A DNA stretch of 64,000 nucleotides from Bradyrhizobium sp. ORS 278 (GTDB taxonomy: Bacteria; Pseudomonadota; Alphaproteobacteria; Rhizobiales; Xanthobacteraceae). The notes beneath the pieces are model-generated. The model saw only the letters and a program-made list of their open reading frames with translations, was not told where the DNA came from and ran no database searches. Both the position numbers and the translations under genes were made by a program. Numbering within the stretch: position 1 is the stretch's first letter; each line of letters begins with the position of its first letter. Where the stretch lies: assembly GCF_000026145.1 (NCBI RefSeq), contig NC_009445.1:3534001-3598000 (forward strand). The letters are read 5' to 3'. This document shows positions 1 through 9,523 of the stretch, piece after piece.

Positions 1-475
1 AGGGCCGCATCCACAGCCCGTAGGGCGGCATGCCGCTGAACACGACGGCGTTCACTTCGGAAAGATACAGCGGCACCGCAGACAGGCCGGCGCCCTCGAC
101 CGCCGAGATGCCGTGCTTGGCGAGCAGCTGACCGAGCATGGCGGCGTTCTGATCGGCGACGGAGGCGCCGAGCTGCGACAGTACGCCGGCGGGCAAATTG
201 AGGCCGGCGGCGATCGAATAGAGATGGCGCGCGCGGGTGCCGGCGCCGGTGCCGATCAGCATCTTGTGCGCCTTGCGGGCGGCGACGATTTCGTCGACCA
301 GCGGGTAGATCGCGCTGCGGCCGCGGTCGATCATGCTCTGGCCGCCGACCTTGATCACCGTGGCGTCAGGAAGAATGCGGAAGTCAGCCGCCTTTTCCGC
401 CGCCGCGATCAATTCGGCGTCGGTGAGCGAGCGCTGCATCAGAAGCTGCTCGAGCTCGGCCGTCGTGGTTGCCAT
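1..475 (-). CDS. mosB: Molybdenum storage protein, beta-type subunit (5' part; continues past window start)
   Basis: The first 158 residues read without a stop from an ATG at 475 to the window edge. The protein opens MATTTAELEQLLMQRSLTD and goes on with DATVIKVGGQ, MIDRGRSAIYPLVDEI, LIGTGAGTRARHLYSIA and FSGMPPYGLWMRP. These stretches closely match my memory of MosB from Azotobacter vinelandii. MosB has the amino-acid-kinase (uridylate kinase-like) fold and forms an ATP-dependent heterohexamer with MosA that packs polyoxomolybdate clusters, which stores Mo for nitrogenase. The partner subunit gene and the C-terminal half would lie to the left, outside the window. A plain UMP kinase is the alternative, but the N-terminal extension argues for MosB. 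Confidence 0.88.
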   Translation of the reverse strand, partial: MATTTAELEQLLMQRSLTDAELIAAAEKAADFRILPDATVIKVGGQSMIDRGRSAIYPLVDEIVAARKAHKMLIGTGAGTRARHLYSIAAGLNLPAGVLSQLGASVADQNAAMLGQLLAKHGISAVEGAGLSAVPLYLSEVNAVVFSGMPPYGLWMRP

Positions 476-1292
476 TGAAGAGGATCCTCTCGTTCGTTCG
501 ACACCTGAGCGGTGCGCCGGTCGGCTTCGCCACCCACAGTTTCCCTGGCCATGTCTCCCGGGATGTCGTGGTCGGTCGATCCTGCCGGCCATCGTCCTAT
601 GCTGCATGGAATACACGAGCTGTCGCGGCGCCGACAGCTGCGACCGAGCAAGGTTTCGTCGCAACAGTCCACGGCGACTGGATCGCGCAGGTGCTGCGCA
701 TCCAGTAGGACCGAGAGAAAATCTTTTTTGGTTTCAAGGAGCTATATTGAGATTCATATAGCTGCGGTGCACCTGTTGTCGGCTTTGCGACAATGCACAA
801 AGTTTTGGCAAACGCCCGTCGGCGATCGGCGACGACGCTGGAGTTTGGAATCGAAGCCAAAACGACGCGATAACGGGTTGCAGCTATTTGAAGATTTCGC
901 AGACCGTCGCCCGGCTGTCGCCGAATGCTGCGCACCGTTGCGAGCCGTTTCGCCACCACGCATCCAGGGCGCGGCGCGTGCAGGGCAGCCGCACGCTCAT
1001 GCGCTGGGCAAACCTGATCCGATCGAAAAACCTGCGGCTATCACGACGTGAACGTCCGAGGCCAGGGCCTGCTCGATCAGGAAGATGAGGCCCTTGCCCT
1101 CGCTCTCCCGCCGGCTGAAGCGGTCTGCGCTGAGAGGAGCGTAGCTGCGATGTCGTGCTCGTCAAGCGAGCGTTGGACGTACTATATCACGATATATACA
1201 GCATCGCCAATGTCCAGCCGCTGCCGCTGGACGCCGTGGCTGTTTTCGCTATAGTCATACGGGAATAACGAGCAAGTGATGCGGAGTGCGCG
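476..1292. other. Non-coding stretch upstream of mosB
   Basis: About 800 bases lie between the divergent mosB-like gene and the gene at 1293. No open frame here has convincing protein character. The minus strand around 1030-1130 contains a short coding-looking fragment (EGKGLIFLIEQALASD) without a proper start, perhaps a gene remnant. AT-rich palindromes sit at 740-763 and, more weakly, at 1183-1196 (TATAT-CACG-ATATA). Confidence 0.5.
740..763. promoter_or_regulatory. Perfect palindrome, candidate Mo-box (ModE-type regulator site)
   Basis: AGCTATAT and ATATAGCT form a perfect 8-base inverted repeat around the 8-base spacer TGAGATTC. It lies 265 bases upstream of the mosB start in an otherwise GC-rich region. 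The CTATAT...ATATAG half-sites recall ModE/MopA-type molybdate-responsive operators. That resemblance is from memory, and the role is inferred from the Mo storage gene next door. Confidence 0.4.
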
Positions 1293-1673
1293 ATGGAGCT
1301 GCGGGCCAAGGCGCTGACGATCTGCGAAGTGGTCGACCAGGGCGAGACGATCTCGCTGGGCTTCGAAGATGCCGCGGGGCGGCAGGGCGTGCTCAACCTC
1401 TCGGTCAACCAGGCGGGTGCGCTGGTGATGACGCTGCCGGGACTCCTGGAGCTGGCGTTGCGCACGCGTTACGGCGACCAGGCGCTGCGCTATGCCTATC
1501 CGCTGGCCTCCTGGACCATCGAGCAGTCGACCGATGCGACACAACGGATCATCACGCTGGCGACATCGGACGGCTTCAGCGTCCGGTTCGCGATCCCGAA
1601 GGACGAGCAGAACGTGCTCGGCGAGGCGCTGCTGAAGCCGTATCCCGAGGTCCGGGTCCCGCTTGCCAACTGA
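1293..1673 (+). CDS. Conserved hypothetical protein, 126 aa
   Basis: The protein starts MELRAKALTICEVVDQGETI and ends VPLAN. It has no signal peptide, membrane segment or known motif that I recognise. Its balanced composition and alternating hydrophobic strands (EVRVPLA, FSVRFAIPKD) suggest a small soluble beta-rich fold. The frame has typical GC-rich third positions. It converges with ppx, with about 70 bases between the stops. No function is proposed. Confidence 0.7.
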   Translation: MELRAKALTICEVVDQGETISLGFEDAAGRQGVLNLSVNQAGALVMTLPGLLELALRTRYGDQALRYAYPLASWTIEQSTDATQRIITLATSDGFSVRFAIPKDEQNVLGEALLKPYPEVRVPLAN

Positions 1674-1744
1674 GCGGTCGGCCTTGCGTCACGCGAGCGG
1701 CAGCAGGGCCTTTGTCCGGATGCGGCCCGCAGCCGAGGGGCTGG

Positions 1745-3244
1745 TTAGCTCAGCACCACCGAGCCGGAGCGCCCGACCAGGCGGGCGAGCTGTTTGAACC
1801 GTCCGCCGACGCGGTCGGCGACGAGGTCGACCAGATGATGCTCGAACACCAGCATCAGCTTGCGGTCCTGAGTGCGGAAATGCGTGGCCGACAGCACGCC
1901 GGGCCGCGCCGCCGAGATCAGATGCGCGACGCGGAAGGCGGTGCCGAGCAGGCGCGCGCGATCGATCTGGGCAGGGCTGAGCTGCTGCGTGAGCTCGGGC
2001 GCCGCCGCCTCGTCGCGTTGCCCCTCGTAGCGGAAGAACACCGACAGCGCGACGAAGATACGGCCCTCATGGCTGATCGAGCCGAAATTGCCGTTGAGGA
2101 TGATGCCGTAGGTCTGCTCGCCGCGATGATCGGGATGCATCCGCCAGCCGATGTCGGACAGCAGACAGGCGGCGTGGCGCAGCCTGCGTTCCTCGTCGGT
2201 CTCGCGCACATGCACCACGCGGAACAGCCGGTCGGTCCAGTCGATCAGCTCGCGGGCATGCTGGGCCGAGCGCGACAGCAGCTCGTTGAGGCCCTGGGCC
2301 GCGCACAACAGGCCGTCCTTGCCGCGCTCGGTGTCGGGCAGCTTGGAATAGAGCAGCCCCTCGCGCACGCCGAAGGTGGAGAACACGACCGTGGTCGGCT
2401 TGGCGACGCGGATGATGTATTCCAGCACGAGCGCGGCATAGGCCAGCAGCGGCCGGCGCGCCTCGGCCACCGCCTCGATGTCCGCCAGCATGTCGGCGGC
2501 GACCAGCCGGCGCAGGCGGCGGACGAAGGCCAGCGCCTCCGCGGCCGGAATCGAATAGCCATGCATGACGCCGAGCGGATAGCCGCTCTGGATGATGTGG
2601 ATGCGCGCGAGCGCACGCCAGGTGCCGCCGACCGCATAGAAGGTGCGGCTCTCGCCGGCGGCCAGCTGCGGCAGGTCGGTCAGCGCCTCGCTGACGATCC
2701 GCTGAGCCTTCTTCAGGGATTTTTCGGACAGGTCCTGCAGCGCCAGGCTGCCAAGGGGCAGCGTGACGCCGCTGCGCACCTGGTGGCCGCGCACGTCGAT
2801 CAGCTCCAGCGAGCCGCCGCCGAGATCGCCGACGATGCCGTCGGGCTTGTGGATGCCGGAGATGACGCCGAGCGCGGAATAGCGCGCTTCCTCAGGGCCC
2901 GTGAGGATCTGGATCGGCACGCCGCAGATCTTCTCGGCTTTGGCGATGAAGTCCGGACCGTTCGAGGCGTCGCGGCAGGCGGCCGTGGCGATCGCATGGA
3001 CCTGGCCGACCTTCTGTACCTTGCATAGCGCACGGAACCGCTTCAGCGCCGTCAGCGCCTTGTCCACGGCGTCGGCGGCGAGCAGGCCGGTGGTCTGCAC
3101 CTCGCGGCCGAGCCCGCACAGCGCCTTCTCGTTGAAGACGGTGACGAGGCTCCGCTCCATCGCCTGATAGACGACGAGGCGGACGGAGTTCGAGCCGATA
3201 TCGATGACGCCAACGCTCGCGGCCGTGGGAGAAGGCCGCTTCAC
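1745..3244 (-). CDS. ppx: Exopolyphosphatase / guanosine pentaphosphatase family (Ppx/GppA)
   Basis: This enzyme releases phosphate from polyphosphate ends, and family members also act on pppGpp. The N-terminal ASKHA-type ATPase fold shows the phosphate-1 motif GVIDIGSNSVRLVVY (residues ~12-26) and phosphate-2 motif GIVGDLGGGSLELIDV (~136-151). The Glu of GPEEARYSALG is the expected catalytic acid. The last ~170 residues (LLSDIGWRMHPDHRGEQTY) form the HD-like C-terminal domain. At 499 aa it has full family length. It lies 27 bases downstream of ppk on the same strand, so kinase and phosphatase are probably co-transcribed and set the polyphosphate level together. Confidence 0.95.
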   Translation of the reverse strand: MKRPSPTAASVGVIDIGSNSVRLVVYQAMERSLVTVFNEKALCGLGREVQTTGLLAADAVDKALTALKRFRALCKVQKVGQVHAIATAACRDASNGPDFIAKAEKICGVPIQILTGPEEARYSALGVISGIHKPDGIVGDLGGGSLELIDVRGHQVRSGVTLPLGSLALQDLSEKSLKKAQRIVSEALTDLPQLAAGESRTFYAVGGTWRALARIHIIQSGYPLGVMHGYSIPAAEALAFVRRLRRLVAADMLADIEAVAEARRPLLAYAALVLEYIIRVAKPTTVVFSTFGVREGLLYSKLPDTERGKDGLLCAAQGLNELLSRSAQHARELIDWTDRLFRVVHVRETDEERRLRHAACLLSDIGWRMHPDHRGEQTYGIILNGNFGSISHEGRIFVALSVFFRYEGQRDEAAAPELTQQLSPAQIDRARLLGTAFRVAHLISAARPGVLSATHFRTQDRKLMLVFEHHLVDLVADRVGGRFKQLARLVGRSGSVVLS

Positions 3245-3271
3245 CAGGGCATTCCCTTCTTGAGGCGGGCG

Positions 3272-5467
3272 CTAGGAAGGGGGGCGCTCGTTCCGGCGGG
3301 TGAGCCGGCGCGGTGATGATTCCTTGAGCGACTTGCCACGGCCGGAGAGACTCGGATTCGTCATGAAGTAATTGTGCAGGTTGAAGGGCTCCTCGCCCTT
3401 CGCGGCCTTCATACGCGTTGACGACCCGTCCGGCAACAATTGCCAGCTCTGTTCGGTATCCTTGAGATTCGCGACCATGATCTGCTCCAGCACCTGCTGG
3501 TGCACGGTCGGGTTCTGCAACGGGCAGAGCACCTCGACGCGACGGTCGAGATTGCGCGGCATCATGTCGGCCGAGGAGATGTAGACCGCCGCCTTGGCAC
3601 TCGGCAGGCCCTGACCCATACCAAAGCAGTAGATGCGGCCATGCTCCAGGAAGCGGCCGATCACCGACTTGACGCGGATGTTGTCGGACAAGCCGGGAAT
3701 GCCGGGACGCAGGCAGCAGATGCCGCGCACGATCAGCTCGATCGAGACGCCGGCCTGAGACGCCTCATAGAGCGCGTCGATGATATCGGGATCGACCAGC
3801 GAGTTCATCTTCATCCAGATCACGGCCGGCTTGCCCTGGCGGGCAAAGCTGGTCTCGCCATGGATGTGCTCGATCATGCGCTTGCGAAGCGTGAGCGGCG
3901 ACACTGCCATCTTCTCGATGTCGATGGGCTCGGCATAGCCGGTGATGTAGTTGAACACCCGCGTGACGTCGCGGCCGATCACTGGGTCCGACGTGAAGTA
4001 GGACAGGTCGGTGTAGATGCGCGCCGTCACCGGATGATAGTTGCCAGTGCCGGTGTGCACGTAGGTCGTGAGGCTGCCGCCCTCGCGGCGCACGACCATC
4101 GACAATTTCGCATGCGTCTTGAGCTGCAGGAAGCCGTAGACGACCTGCACGCCGGCGCGCTCGAGGTCGCGCGCCCAGCGGATATTGGCCTCCTCGTCGA
4201 ATCGCGCCTTGAGCTCGACCAGCGCCGTGACCGACTTGCCGGCCTCGGCCGCTTCCACCAGGGTGCGCACGATCGGCGAGTTGTTCGAGGTGCGATACAG
4301 CGTCTGCTTGATCGCGACGACGTCGGGATCGCGCGCCGCCTGCTGCAGGAACTGCACGACGACGTCGAACGACTCGTAGGGGTGATGGACGATCAGGTCC
4401 TTCTGCCGGATCGCCGCGAAGATGTCGCCGCCATGGTCGCGCACGCGCTCGGGATGGCGCGGCACGTAGGGCGCGAATTCGAGGTCGGGGCGATCGACGC
4501 GCGTGAGCTGTGACAGCTCGTTCATCGCCAGCACGCCGTCGACCACGAACACCTCGTCGTCAGTTGTCGCCAGCGCGTCCTGCACGAATTGGCGCAGCTC
4601 CTCCGGCATGGCGGCCTCGATCTCGAGCCGGATGACCGAGCCGCGGCGGCGCCGCTTCAGCGCGGTCTCGAACAGCCGGACGAGGTCCTCGGCTTCTTCC
4701 TCGATCTCGATCTCGCTGTCGCGGATGATGCGGAAGGCGCCCTGGCCCTTCACCGTGTAGCCGGGAAACAGCCGGCCGATGAACAGGCTGGTGGCCTGTT
4801 CGAGCGTGATCAGGCGGATGACGCCGTCCTTGGCGCCGGGGAAGCGGATGAAGCGGTCGATCTTGCCCGGCATGCGGATCAGCGCGTTCATCGGCCGGCC
4901 GTCGGAGGTGCGGGTCAGCTGCAGCGCCACCGTGAAGCCGAGGCTCGGGATGAACGGGAACGGATGCGCTGGATCGATCGCCAGCGGCGTCAGCAGCGGG
5001 AAGATGTTGGCGAGGAAATGATCCTCGATCCAGGCGCGCTCGGCCTTGGTGACGTCCTGGCCGTCGACCAGCACGATGCCGAGCTCGGCGAGGAACTTGC
5101 GCAGGTCGCGCCAGATCGCCTGCTGGTCGATCGCGAGCTGCGACACGGTTTCGTTGATCAGCTTGAGCTGCTCGGTTGGTGTCAGCCCGTCCGGGCTGCG
5201 CTCCGCGATGCCTTCGCGCACCTGGGCGCGGATGCCGGCGACGCGGACCATGAAGAATTCATCAAGGTTGTTGGCGGAAATCGATAGGAACCGCACACGC
5301 TCCAGCGCCGGATGGCGTGGATTGACTGATTCCTCGAGCACGCGGCGGTTGAAGTGCAGCCAGGACAGCTCCCGATTGATGAAGCGCTCGGGGCTCGAGG
5401 CGATCTCGTTCGTGGGCGCCGCAACCGGCTCTTTCGCTGCGAGTTCAGTAACTTGCTCGGTATCCAT
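3272..5467 (-). CDS. ppk: Polyphosphate kinase 1
   Basis: Ppk1 reversibly transfers the ATP gamma-phosphate to growing polyphosphate at the membrane. The 731-residue protein has the expected N-terminal domain ([18 protein letters not shown]), head domain and two phospholipase D-like C-terminal domains. The autophosphorylated His is in [10 protein letters not shown] (~residue 452) and the second catalytic His in [11 protein letters not shown] (~607). [15 protein letters not shown] is the conserved ATP-binding stretch. The ATG at 5467 gives [14 protein letters not shown], a poorly conserved leader before the family core. No clear Pho box was seen in the 130-base upstream gap. It forms a unit with ppx and probably follows hda. 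Confidence 0.97.
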   Translation of the reverse strand: MDTEQVTELAAKEPVAAPTNEIASSPERFINRELSWLHFNRRVLEESVNPRHPALERVRFLSISANNLDEFFMVRVAGIRAQVREGIAERSPDGLTPTEQLKLINETVSQLAIDQQAIWRDLRKFLAELGIVLVDGQDVTKAERAWIEDHFLANIFPLLTPLAIDPAHPFPFIPSLGFTVALQLTRTSDGRPMNALIRMPGKIDRFIRFPGAKDGVIRLITLEQATSLFIGRLFPGYTVKGQGAFRIIRDSEIEIEEEAEDLVRLFETALKRRRRGSVIRLEIEAAMPEELRQFVQDALATTDDEVFVVDGVLAMNELSQLTRVDRPDLEFAPYVPRHPERVRDHGGDIFAAIRQKDLIVHHPYESFDVVVQFLQQAARDPDVVAIKQTLYRTSNNSPIVRTLVEAAEAGKSVTALVELKARFDEEANIRWARDLERAGVQVVYGFLQLKTHAKLSMVVRREGGSLTTYVHTGTGNYHPVTARIYTDLSYFTSDPVIGRDVTRVFNYITGYAEPIDIEKMAVSPLTLRKRMIEHIHGETSFARQGKPAVIWMKMNSLVDPDIIDALYEASQAGVSIELIVRGICCLRPGIPGLSDNIRVKSVIGRFLEHGRIYCFGMGQGLPSAKAAVYISSADMMPRNLDRRVEVLCPLQNPTVHQQVLEQIMVANLKDTEQSWQLLPDGSSTRMKAAKGEEPFNLHNYFMTNPSLSGRGKSLKESSPRRLTRRNERPPS

Positions 5468-5600
5468 CAGAGATCAATCCATATTCGATCACGGCGCAAT
5501 GGGCGCGAGGGCGGACCGTAGCTCAACGCGTATGACGAAGGGATGACGTTCCCGGCACCATTGAGGTTCCGCGCCGCGTTGCCGTCAAGATGGCCGCTGG

Positions 5601-6278
5601 TCACGCCGACCGTAGGAGTTCCGCTGCGAGCGCTCGCGTCACCGGGCGTCCAAGCCGCAGCGACTCGTCATCCAGGAGCGCAATGGTCTGGCGCGCGGCT
5701 GCGTAAGACCGTTCGATCCGGCTGGCAAGGTAGCTGACCACCGTCTCATCGATTGCCAGCTGCCTGTCGGCGGCGAGCTTCACGATCAGAGCCCGGAACA
5801 GCTGGTCGTCTGGCGGCAGCAGCGTGATCACCGGGACCGCGCGCAGCCGCGACCGGAGGTCGGCGAGCGCGATCGGCAGCGCCACCGGCGCCTCGCGCGC
5901 GGTGATCAGGATGTAGGCCTCGTCCTGGCGCGCCAGATTGAGCAGGTGGAACAGCGCCCGCTCGTCGAGATCTGCAGCCGTGAGATCCTCGAGCACCAGA
6001 GCGCCGGTGGCAAGCGCGCCGGGGACTGCGCCGGCGTCCAGCGCATGCGCGGAGAGCGAGCGGGCGCCGGAGCGCTCCGCCCAGATCGCCGCCAGATGGC
6101 TCTTGCCGGAACCGTCGGGTCCGACCAGGAACATCGTGTTCGCCGGCCATTCCGGCCACGCATCGACCAGCGCGAGCCCTGCGGCGTTGCCGGGCCCTTC
6201 GAGGAAGTTGTCCCGCGTCAGGCTCTCCGCGTGCGGCAAAGCGAGGGCCAGTTGACGAGGGGGAATATGGCCGGCCAA
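5601..6278 (-). CDS. hdaA: DnaA regulatory inactivator Hda homologue
   Basis: This is a short AAA+ protein related to DnaA domain III. With the beta clamp it stimulates DnaA-ATP hydrolysis and so prevents over-initiation. The N-terminus carries the clamp-binding-type peptide RQLALALPH (~8-16). Walker A is GPDGSGKSH (~53-61), and the Walker B region is LVLEDLTAADLDE. The C-terminal lid includes YLASRIERSYAAARQTIALLD, which resembles the sensor II helix of DnaA. The DnaA DNA-binding domain IV is absent, as expected at 225 aa. The gene lies between the CDP-alcohol transferase and ppk genes on the same strand. Confidence 0.9.
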   Translation of the reverse strand: MAGHIPPRQLALALPHAESLTRDNFLEGPGNAAGLALVDAWPEWPANTMFLVGPDGSGKSHLAAIWAERSGARSLSAHALDAGAVPGALATGALVLEDLTAADLDERALFHLLNLARQDEAYILITAREAPVALPIALADLRSRLRAVPVITLLPPDDQLFRALIVKLAADRQLAIDETVVSYLASRIERSYAAARQTIALLDDESLRLGRPVTRALAAELLRSA

Positions 6279-6339
6279 GGTTGAGGTGCTCCGTGTCGTC
6301 GTGTCAGCGGGGAGGGGCGAGGGGCTCGCGAAGCCGGCC

Positions 6340-6894
6340 TCACCGCACCTCGATGGTATTCATGTGGCGCACCCAATCCACCAGGTAAAGCCCGACGGAT
6401 ACAAGGGTAAAGGCCGTCACCAGCACCATCAGCACACTGTCATAGGGCTTGGGCTCGAAGCCGAAGCTGAGCGATGCCAGCACCAGCGCGGCAAATCCCA
6501 CCTGCGCCCCGGTGTTCAGCTTCGACACCATCAACGGCTTCATTGCGACCGGCCGGTCGAACAGCCAGGAGACGATCACGGCGGCGACGATCATGATGTC
6601 GCGCGAGACCACCAGGATGACGATCCAGCGCGGGATGGCGCCCCAGATGCCGAGCGTGACGAAGATCGAGACCAGCAGCGCCTTGTCGGCCAGCGGGTCG
6701 AGCAGGGCGCCGAGCTCGGAGCGCAGGTTGAAGCGCCGGGCCAGGAAGCCGTCCACGGCGTCGCTGACCCCGGCGATGACGAACACGATGAAGGCAACCT
6801 CCATCTCGCCGGCCGCGATGGCCCACACCACGATCGGAACCAGCAGGATTCGGCCCAGCGTGATCAGGTTGGGAATACTGTGGGGAATGGTCAC
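6340..6894 (-). CDS. CDP-alcohol phosphatidyltransferase (PgsA-like)
   Basis: This is an integral membrane enzyme that moves a phosphatidyl group from CDP-diacylglycerol to an alcohol, most likely glycerol-3-phosphate. The diagnostic D-x2-DG-x2-AR-x8-G-x3-D-x3-D motif is intact in SDAVDGFLARR...GALLDPLADK (residues ~43-70). The N-terminus SIPNLITLGRILLVPIVVW is typical of PgsA. Four to five hydrophobic segments fit the family, and 184 aa is the usual size. It diverges from purM with a 158-base gap and precedes hdaA. The actual alcohol acceptor cannot be read from the sequence. Confidence 0.85.
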   Translation of the reverse strand: MTIPHSIPNLITLGRILLVPIVVWAIAAGEMEVAFIVFVIAGVSDAVDGFLARRFNLRSELGALLDPLADKALLVSIFVTLGIWGAIPRWIVILVVSRDIMIVAAVIVSWLFDRPVAMKPLMVSKLNTGAQVGFAALVLASLSFGFEPKPYDSVLMVLVTAFTLVSVGLYLVDWVRHMNTIEVR

Positions 6895-7052
6895 GCAGCT
6901 GGTCCCGACGACAAACTCGATGAATGGAGGGCCCGATTGCGAAGCACGGCGAACCCGTCCGGTTCCTAGATAGGGTGGGGACGAGCCCCTTGCGAGCCAT
7001 TGCGCGCGGCCGGAATCCGACGTAACCAGCGGCCAGATTAGGGGTTTTGACC

Positions 7053-8126
7053 ATGACCGAGCGCAAAAACGGGCTCACTTATGCAGATTCGGGCGTCGAT
7101 ATCGACGCCGGCAATCGTCTGGTCGATCTGATCAAGCCGATGGTGCGCGCGACCGCGCGCCCGGGCGCGGACGCCGAGATCGGCGGCTTCGGCGGCCTGT
7201 TCGACCTCAAGGCGGCCGGCTTCAAGGACCCCGTCCTGGTGGCGGCCACTGACGGCGTCGGCACCAAGGTCAAGATCGCGATCGAGACCGGGCTGCATGG
7301 CGGCATCGGCATCGACCTCGTGGCGATGTCGGTGAACGACCTCGTGGTGCAGGGCGCCGAGCCGCTGTTCTTCCTCGACTACTTCGCCTGCGGCAAGCTC
7401 GACCCGGAGGCGACCGCCTCGATCGTCGCCGGCATCGCCGAAGGCTGCCGGGAGTCCGGCTGCGCGCTGATCGGCGGCGAGACGGCGGAAATGCCGGGCC
7501 TCTACCAGGATGGCGACTACGACCTCGGCGGTTTCGCTGTCGGCGCCGCTGAGCGCGGCACGCTGCTGCCGTCGCCCGACATCGCGGCCGGCGATATCGT
7601 GCTCGGCCTGGCCTCGTCCGGCGTGCATTCAAACGGCTATTCGCTGGTGCGCAAGATCGTCGCCCAGTCGGGCCTCGGCTTCGATGCGCCGGCGCCGTTC
7701 GCGCCAGTGCTGACGCTCGGCGCGGCGCTGCTGACGCCGACGCGGCTCTACGTGAAATCGTGCCTGCGCGCCATCCGTGAGACCGGTGCTGTGAAGGGCC
7801 TGGCGCATATCACCGGCGGCGGCTTCACCGACAACATTCCGCGCGTGCTGCCGAAGCATCTCGCCGTCTCCATCGACCTGACGCATCTGCCGGTGCTGCC
7901 GGTGTTCAAATGGCTGGCCGAGCAAGGCGGCCTTGCCGAGCGCGAGCTGTTGCGCACCTTCAATTGCGGGATCGGCATGATCGTGATCGTCAGGGCCGAC
8001 GCGGTCGACGCCGTCGCCGAGGTGTTCACCGCCAATGGCGAGCATGTCGCGCGGCTCGGCGAGGTCGTCGCAGCCACGGGCGAGGAGCGCGTGATCTACA
8101 CCGGCGCGCTCGATTTGTCGCTGTGA
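7053..8126 (+). CDS. purM: Phosphoribosylformylglycinamidine cyclo-ligase (AIR synthase)
   Basis: PurM catalyses the fifth step of purine synthesis, the ATP-dependent closure of FGAM to AIR. Conserved stretches are [17 protein letters not shown] (~8), [42 protein letters not shown] and [17 protein letters not shown] chose the ATG at 7053 (357 aa) because an AGGGG Shine-Dalgarno lies 8 bases before it. A TTG at 7047 is also in frame. purN follows after 13 bases, so the two form an operon. Confidence 0.97.
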   Translation: MTERKNGLTYADSGVDIDAGNRLVDLIKPMVRATARPGADAEIGGFGGLFDLKAAGFKDPVLVAATDGVGTKVKIAIETGLHGGIGIDLVAMSVNDLVVQGAEPLFFLDYFACGKLDPEATASIVAGIAEGCRESGCALIGGETAEMPGLYQDGDYDLGGFAVGAAERGTLLPSPDIAAGDIVLGLASSGVHSNGYSLVRKIVAQSGLGFDAPAPFAPVLTLGAALLTPTRLYVKSCLRAIRETGAVKGLAHITGGGFTDNIPRVLPKHLAVSIDLTHLPVLPVFKWLAEQGGLAERELLRTFNCGIGMIVIVRADAVDAVAEVFTANGEHVARLGEVVAATGEERVIYTGALDLSL

Positions 8127-8139
8127 GACGAGCCCGCCG

Positions 8140-8793
8140 ATGAAGCGCCGCGTCGCGATCCTGATTTCCGGCCGCGGGTCCAACATGGCCGCACTCATCC
8201 GCGCGGCGGCCGCGCCGGATTTCCCGGCCGAGATCGCGGTGGTGATCTCCAACCGTGCCGATGCCGCGGGCCTGCAGAAGGCTGCGGAGAGCGGCATCGC
8301 CGTCCAGGTGATCGAGAGCAAACCGTTCGGCAAGGACCGCGCCGGTTTTGAGGCCAAGCTGCAGGCCGCGCTCGATGCGCGCGGCGTCGAGCTGATCTGT
8401 CTCGCCGGCTTCATGCGGCTGTTCACCGCCGACTTCGTGCAGCGCTGGTACGGCCGGATGCTGAACATCCATCCCTCGCTGCTCCCATCGTTCCCCGGCC
8501 TCGATCCGCACGGCCAGGCGCTGCGCGCCGGCGTGAAGCTCTCCGGCGCGACAGTCCATTTCGTGATTCCGGAGACCGATGCCGGCCCGATCGTGATGCA
8601 GGGCGCCGTGGTGGTGCGTGACGACGACACGCCCGACACGCTGTCGGAGCGCATCCTCGGCGTCGAGCATCGCATCTATCCGGAAGCGCTGAAGCTGCTG
8701 GCGAGAGATCTCGTGCGCCTCGAAGGCGATCTGTGCCGCACGTCGGCGACGGAGCAGGCGGATCAGGTGTTGATCTGGCCGATGGTCTCGTAG
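8140..8793 (+). CDS. purN: Phosphoribosylglycinamide formyltransferase
   Basis: PurN transfers a formyl group from 10-formyl-tetrahydrofolate to GAR in purine synthesis. The phosphate-binding loop ISGRGSNMAALI is near the N-terminus. The catalytic motif is NIHPSLLPSFPGLDPHGQAL (~108-127), and the catalytic Asp lies in FVIPETDAGPIVMQG (~148). At 217 aa it matches the family length. The last ~15 residues are variable. It is the second gene of the purMN operon. A palindromic repeat begins about 60 bases after its stop. Confidence 0.96.
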   Translation: MKRRVAILISGRGSNMAALIRAAAAPDFPAEIAVVISNRADAAGLQKAAESGIAVQVIESKPFGKDRAGFEAKLQAALDARGVELICLAGFMRLFTADFVQRWYGRMLNIHPSLLPSFPGLDPHGQALRAGVKLSGATVHFVIPETDAGPIVMQGAVVVRDDDTPDTLSERILGVEHRIYPEALKLLARDLVRLEGDLCRTSATEQADQVLIWPMVS

Positions 8794-8854
8794 TTCGATT
8801 GCGGGTCCGTGGCGCGGTGACGGAGTTTCTCTGCGGAGACAGTACGCTCTACGG

Positions 8855-8922
8855 AGAGAACCCCTCACCCAAGCGAGTATGACGCTGCCGCCGGTGTAGC
8901 CCTCTCCCACAAGGGGAGAGGG
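8855..8922. repeat. Dispersed palindromic repeat, copy 1
   Basis: The element begins CCCCTCACCCAAGCGAG and ends with the hairpin CCCTCTCCC-ACAAG-GGGAGAGGG. The same sequence occurs in opposite orientation at 9015-9079. Such CCCTCACCC...CCCTCTCCC elements are recalled as common between Bradyrhizobium genes. It could also act as a terminator-like structure behind purN. Confidence 0.8.
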
Positions 8923-9014
8923 CACAGTAACTAACAGCCTTATTTCCCCAACATTATGTCTCATGTGTTCGAGCGGATACGGCTGGGGCCGCGCCAAGGC
9001 TGCGCAATACACCG

Positions 9015-9079
9015 CCCTCTCCCCTTGTGGGAGAGGGCATCGGCGGCAGATCCGCAGCTCGCTTGGGTGAGGGGTCTCT
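9015..9079. repeat. Dispersed palindromic repeat, copy 2 (inverted)
   Basis: This is an inverted relative of 8855-8922. It begins with the CCCTCTCCCC...GGGAGAGGG hairpin and ends GCTTGGGTGAGGGGTCTC. The two copies flank about 90 bases and could fold into a long stem. They differ mainly in the middle. Confidence 0.8.
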
Positions 9080-9171
9080 CACCGTAAAGTTGGTCGTGCA
9101 GCTCTGACAAGGCTCCCGAGATTTCTCATTGGAAGCGTGCATCGACGCATCATCGTGCCAAGCGGCGAGGC

Positions 9172-9196
9172 AAAAAAATCCCCGGCGGGGCCGGGG
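9172..9196 (-). terminator. Rho-independent terminator of the cold-shock gene
   Basis: On the minus strand CCCCGG-CCCCG-CCGGGG is followed by A and seven T. It lies about 110 bases past the stop of the cold-shock gene at 9304. Confidence 0.8.
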
Positions 9197-9303
9197 GCGC
9201 ATCAAAGGCTGGCGAAGTCGGATCATCCGCGCGGAATTCGTATTGCGCGGATTTCGTTAGTCGAGACCGGCTTGCGCGCGATCGCGCGGCGGCCGTCGGC
9301 GCC

Positions 9304-9513
9304 TCAAGAGAGCTTGAGATTCTCAGCCGAGGTCTTGCCGCGGCTCTCGACCAGATCATATTCGATCGCCTGGTTCTCGTTGAGCGTGGTCAGTCCGGCA
9401 CGCTCGACGGCCGAGATATGGACGAAGACGTCCTTGTCTCCGCCGGTCGGTTTGATGAAGCCATAGCCCTTGGTCGGGTTGAACCATTTCACGCTGCCTT
9501 TGTAGGTCGGCAT
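9304..9513 (-). CDS. Cold-shock domain protein (CspA family)
   Basis: This is a 69-residue single OB-fold RNA/DNA chaperone. RNP1 is KGYGFIKP (~15-22) and RNP2 is KDVFVHIS (~27-34). It starts MPTYKGSVKWFNPTKGYGF. CspA-family proteins melt RNA secondary structure, and some are cold-induced. A Shine-Dalgarno GAGGAGA lies just upstream. The leader contains a palindrome and a hairpin with a T-run, described separately, which may control expression. A clear intrinsic terminator follows. Confidence 0.95.
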   Translation of the reverse strand: MPTYKGSVKWFNPTKGYGFIKPTGGDKDVFVHISAVERAGLTTLNENQAIEYDLVESRGKTSAENLKLS

Positions 9514-9523
9514 CGCTGTCTCC

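Noticed and set aside
1286..3028. A 580-codon plus-strand frame antisense to ppx
   Set aside because: It mirrors ppx codon structure, has an Arg/Gln/Asp-rich composition and no family features, and the ppx protein is unmistakable.
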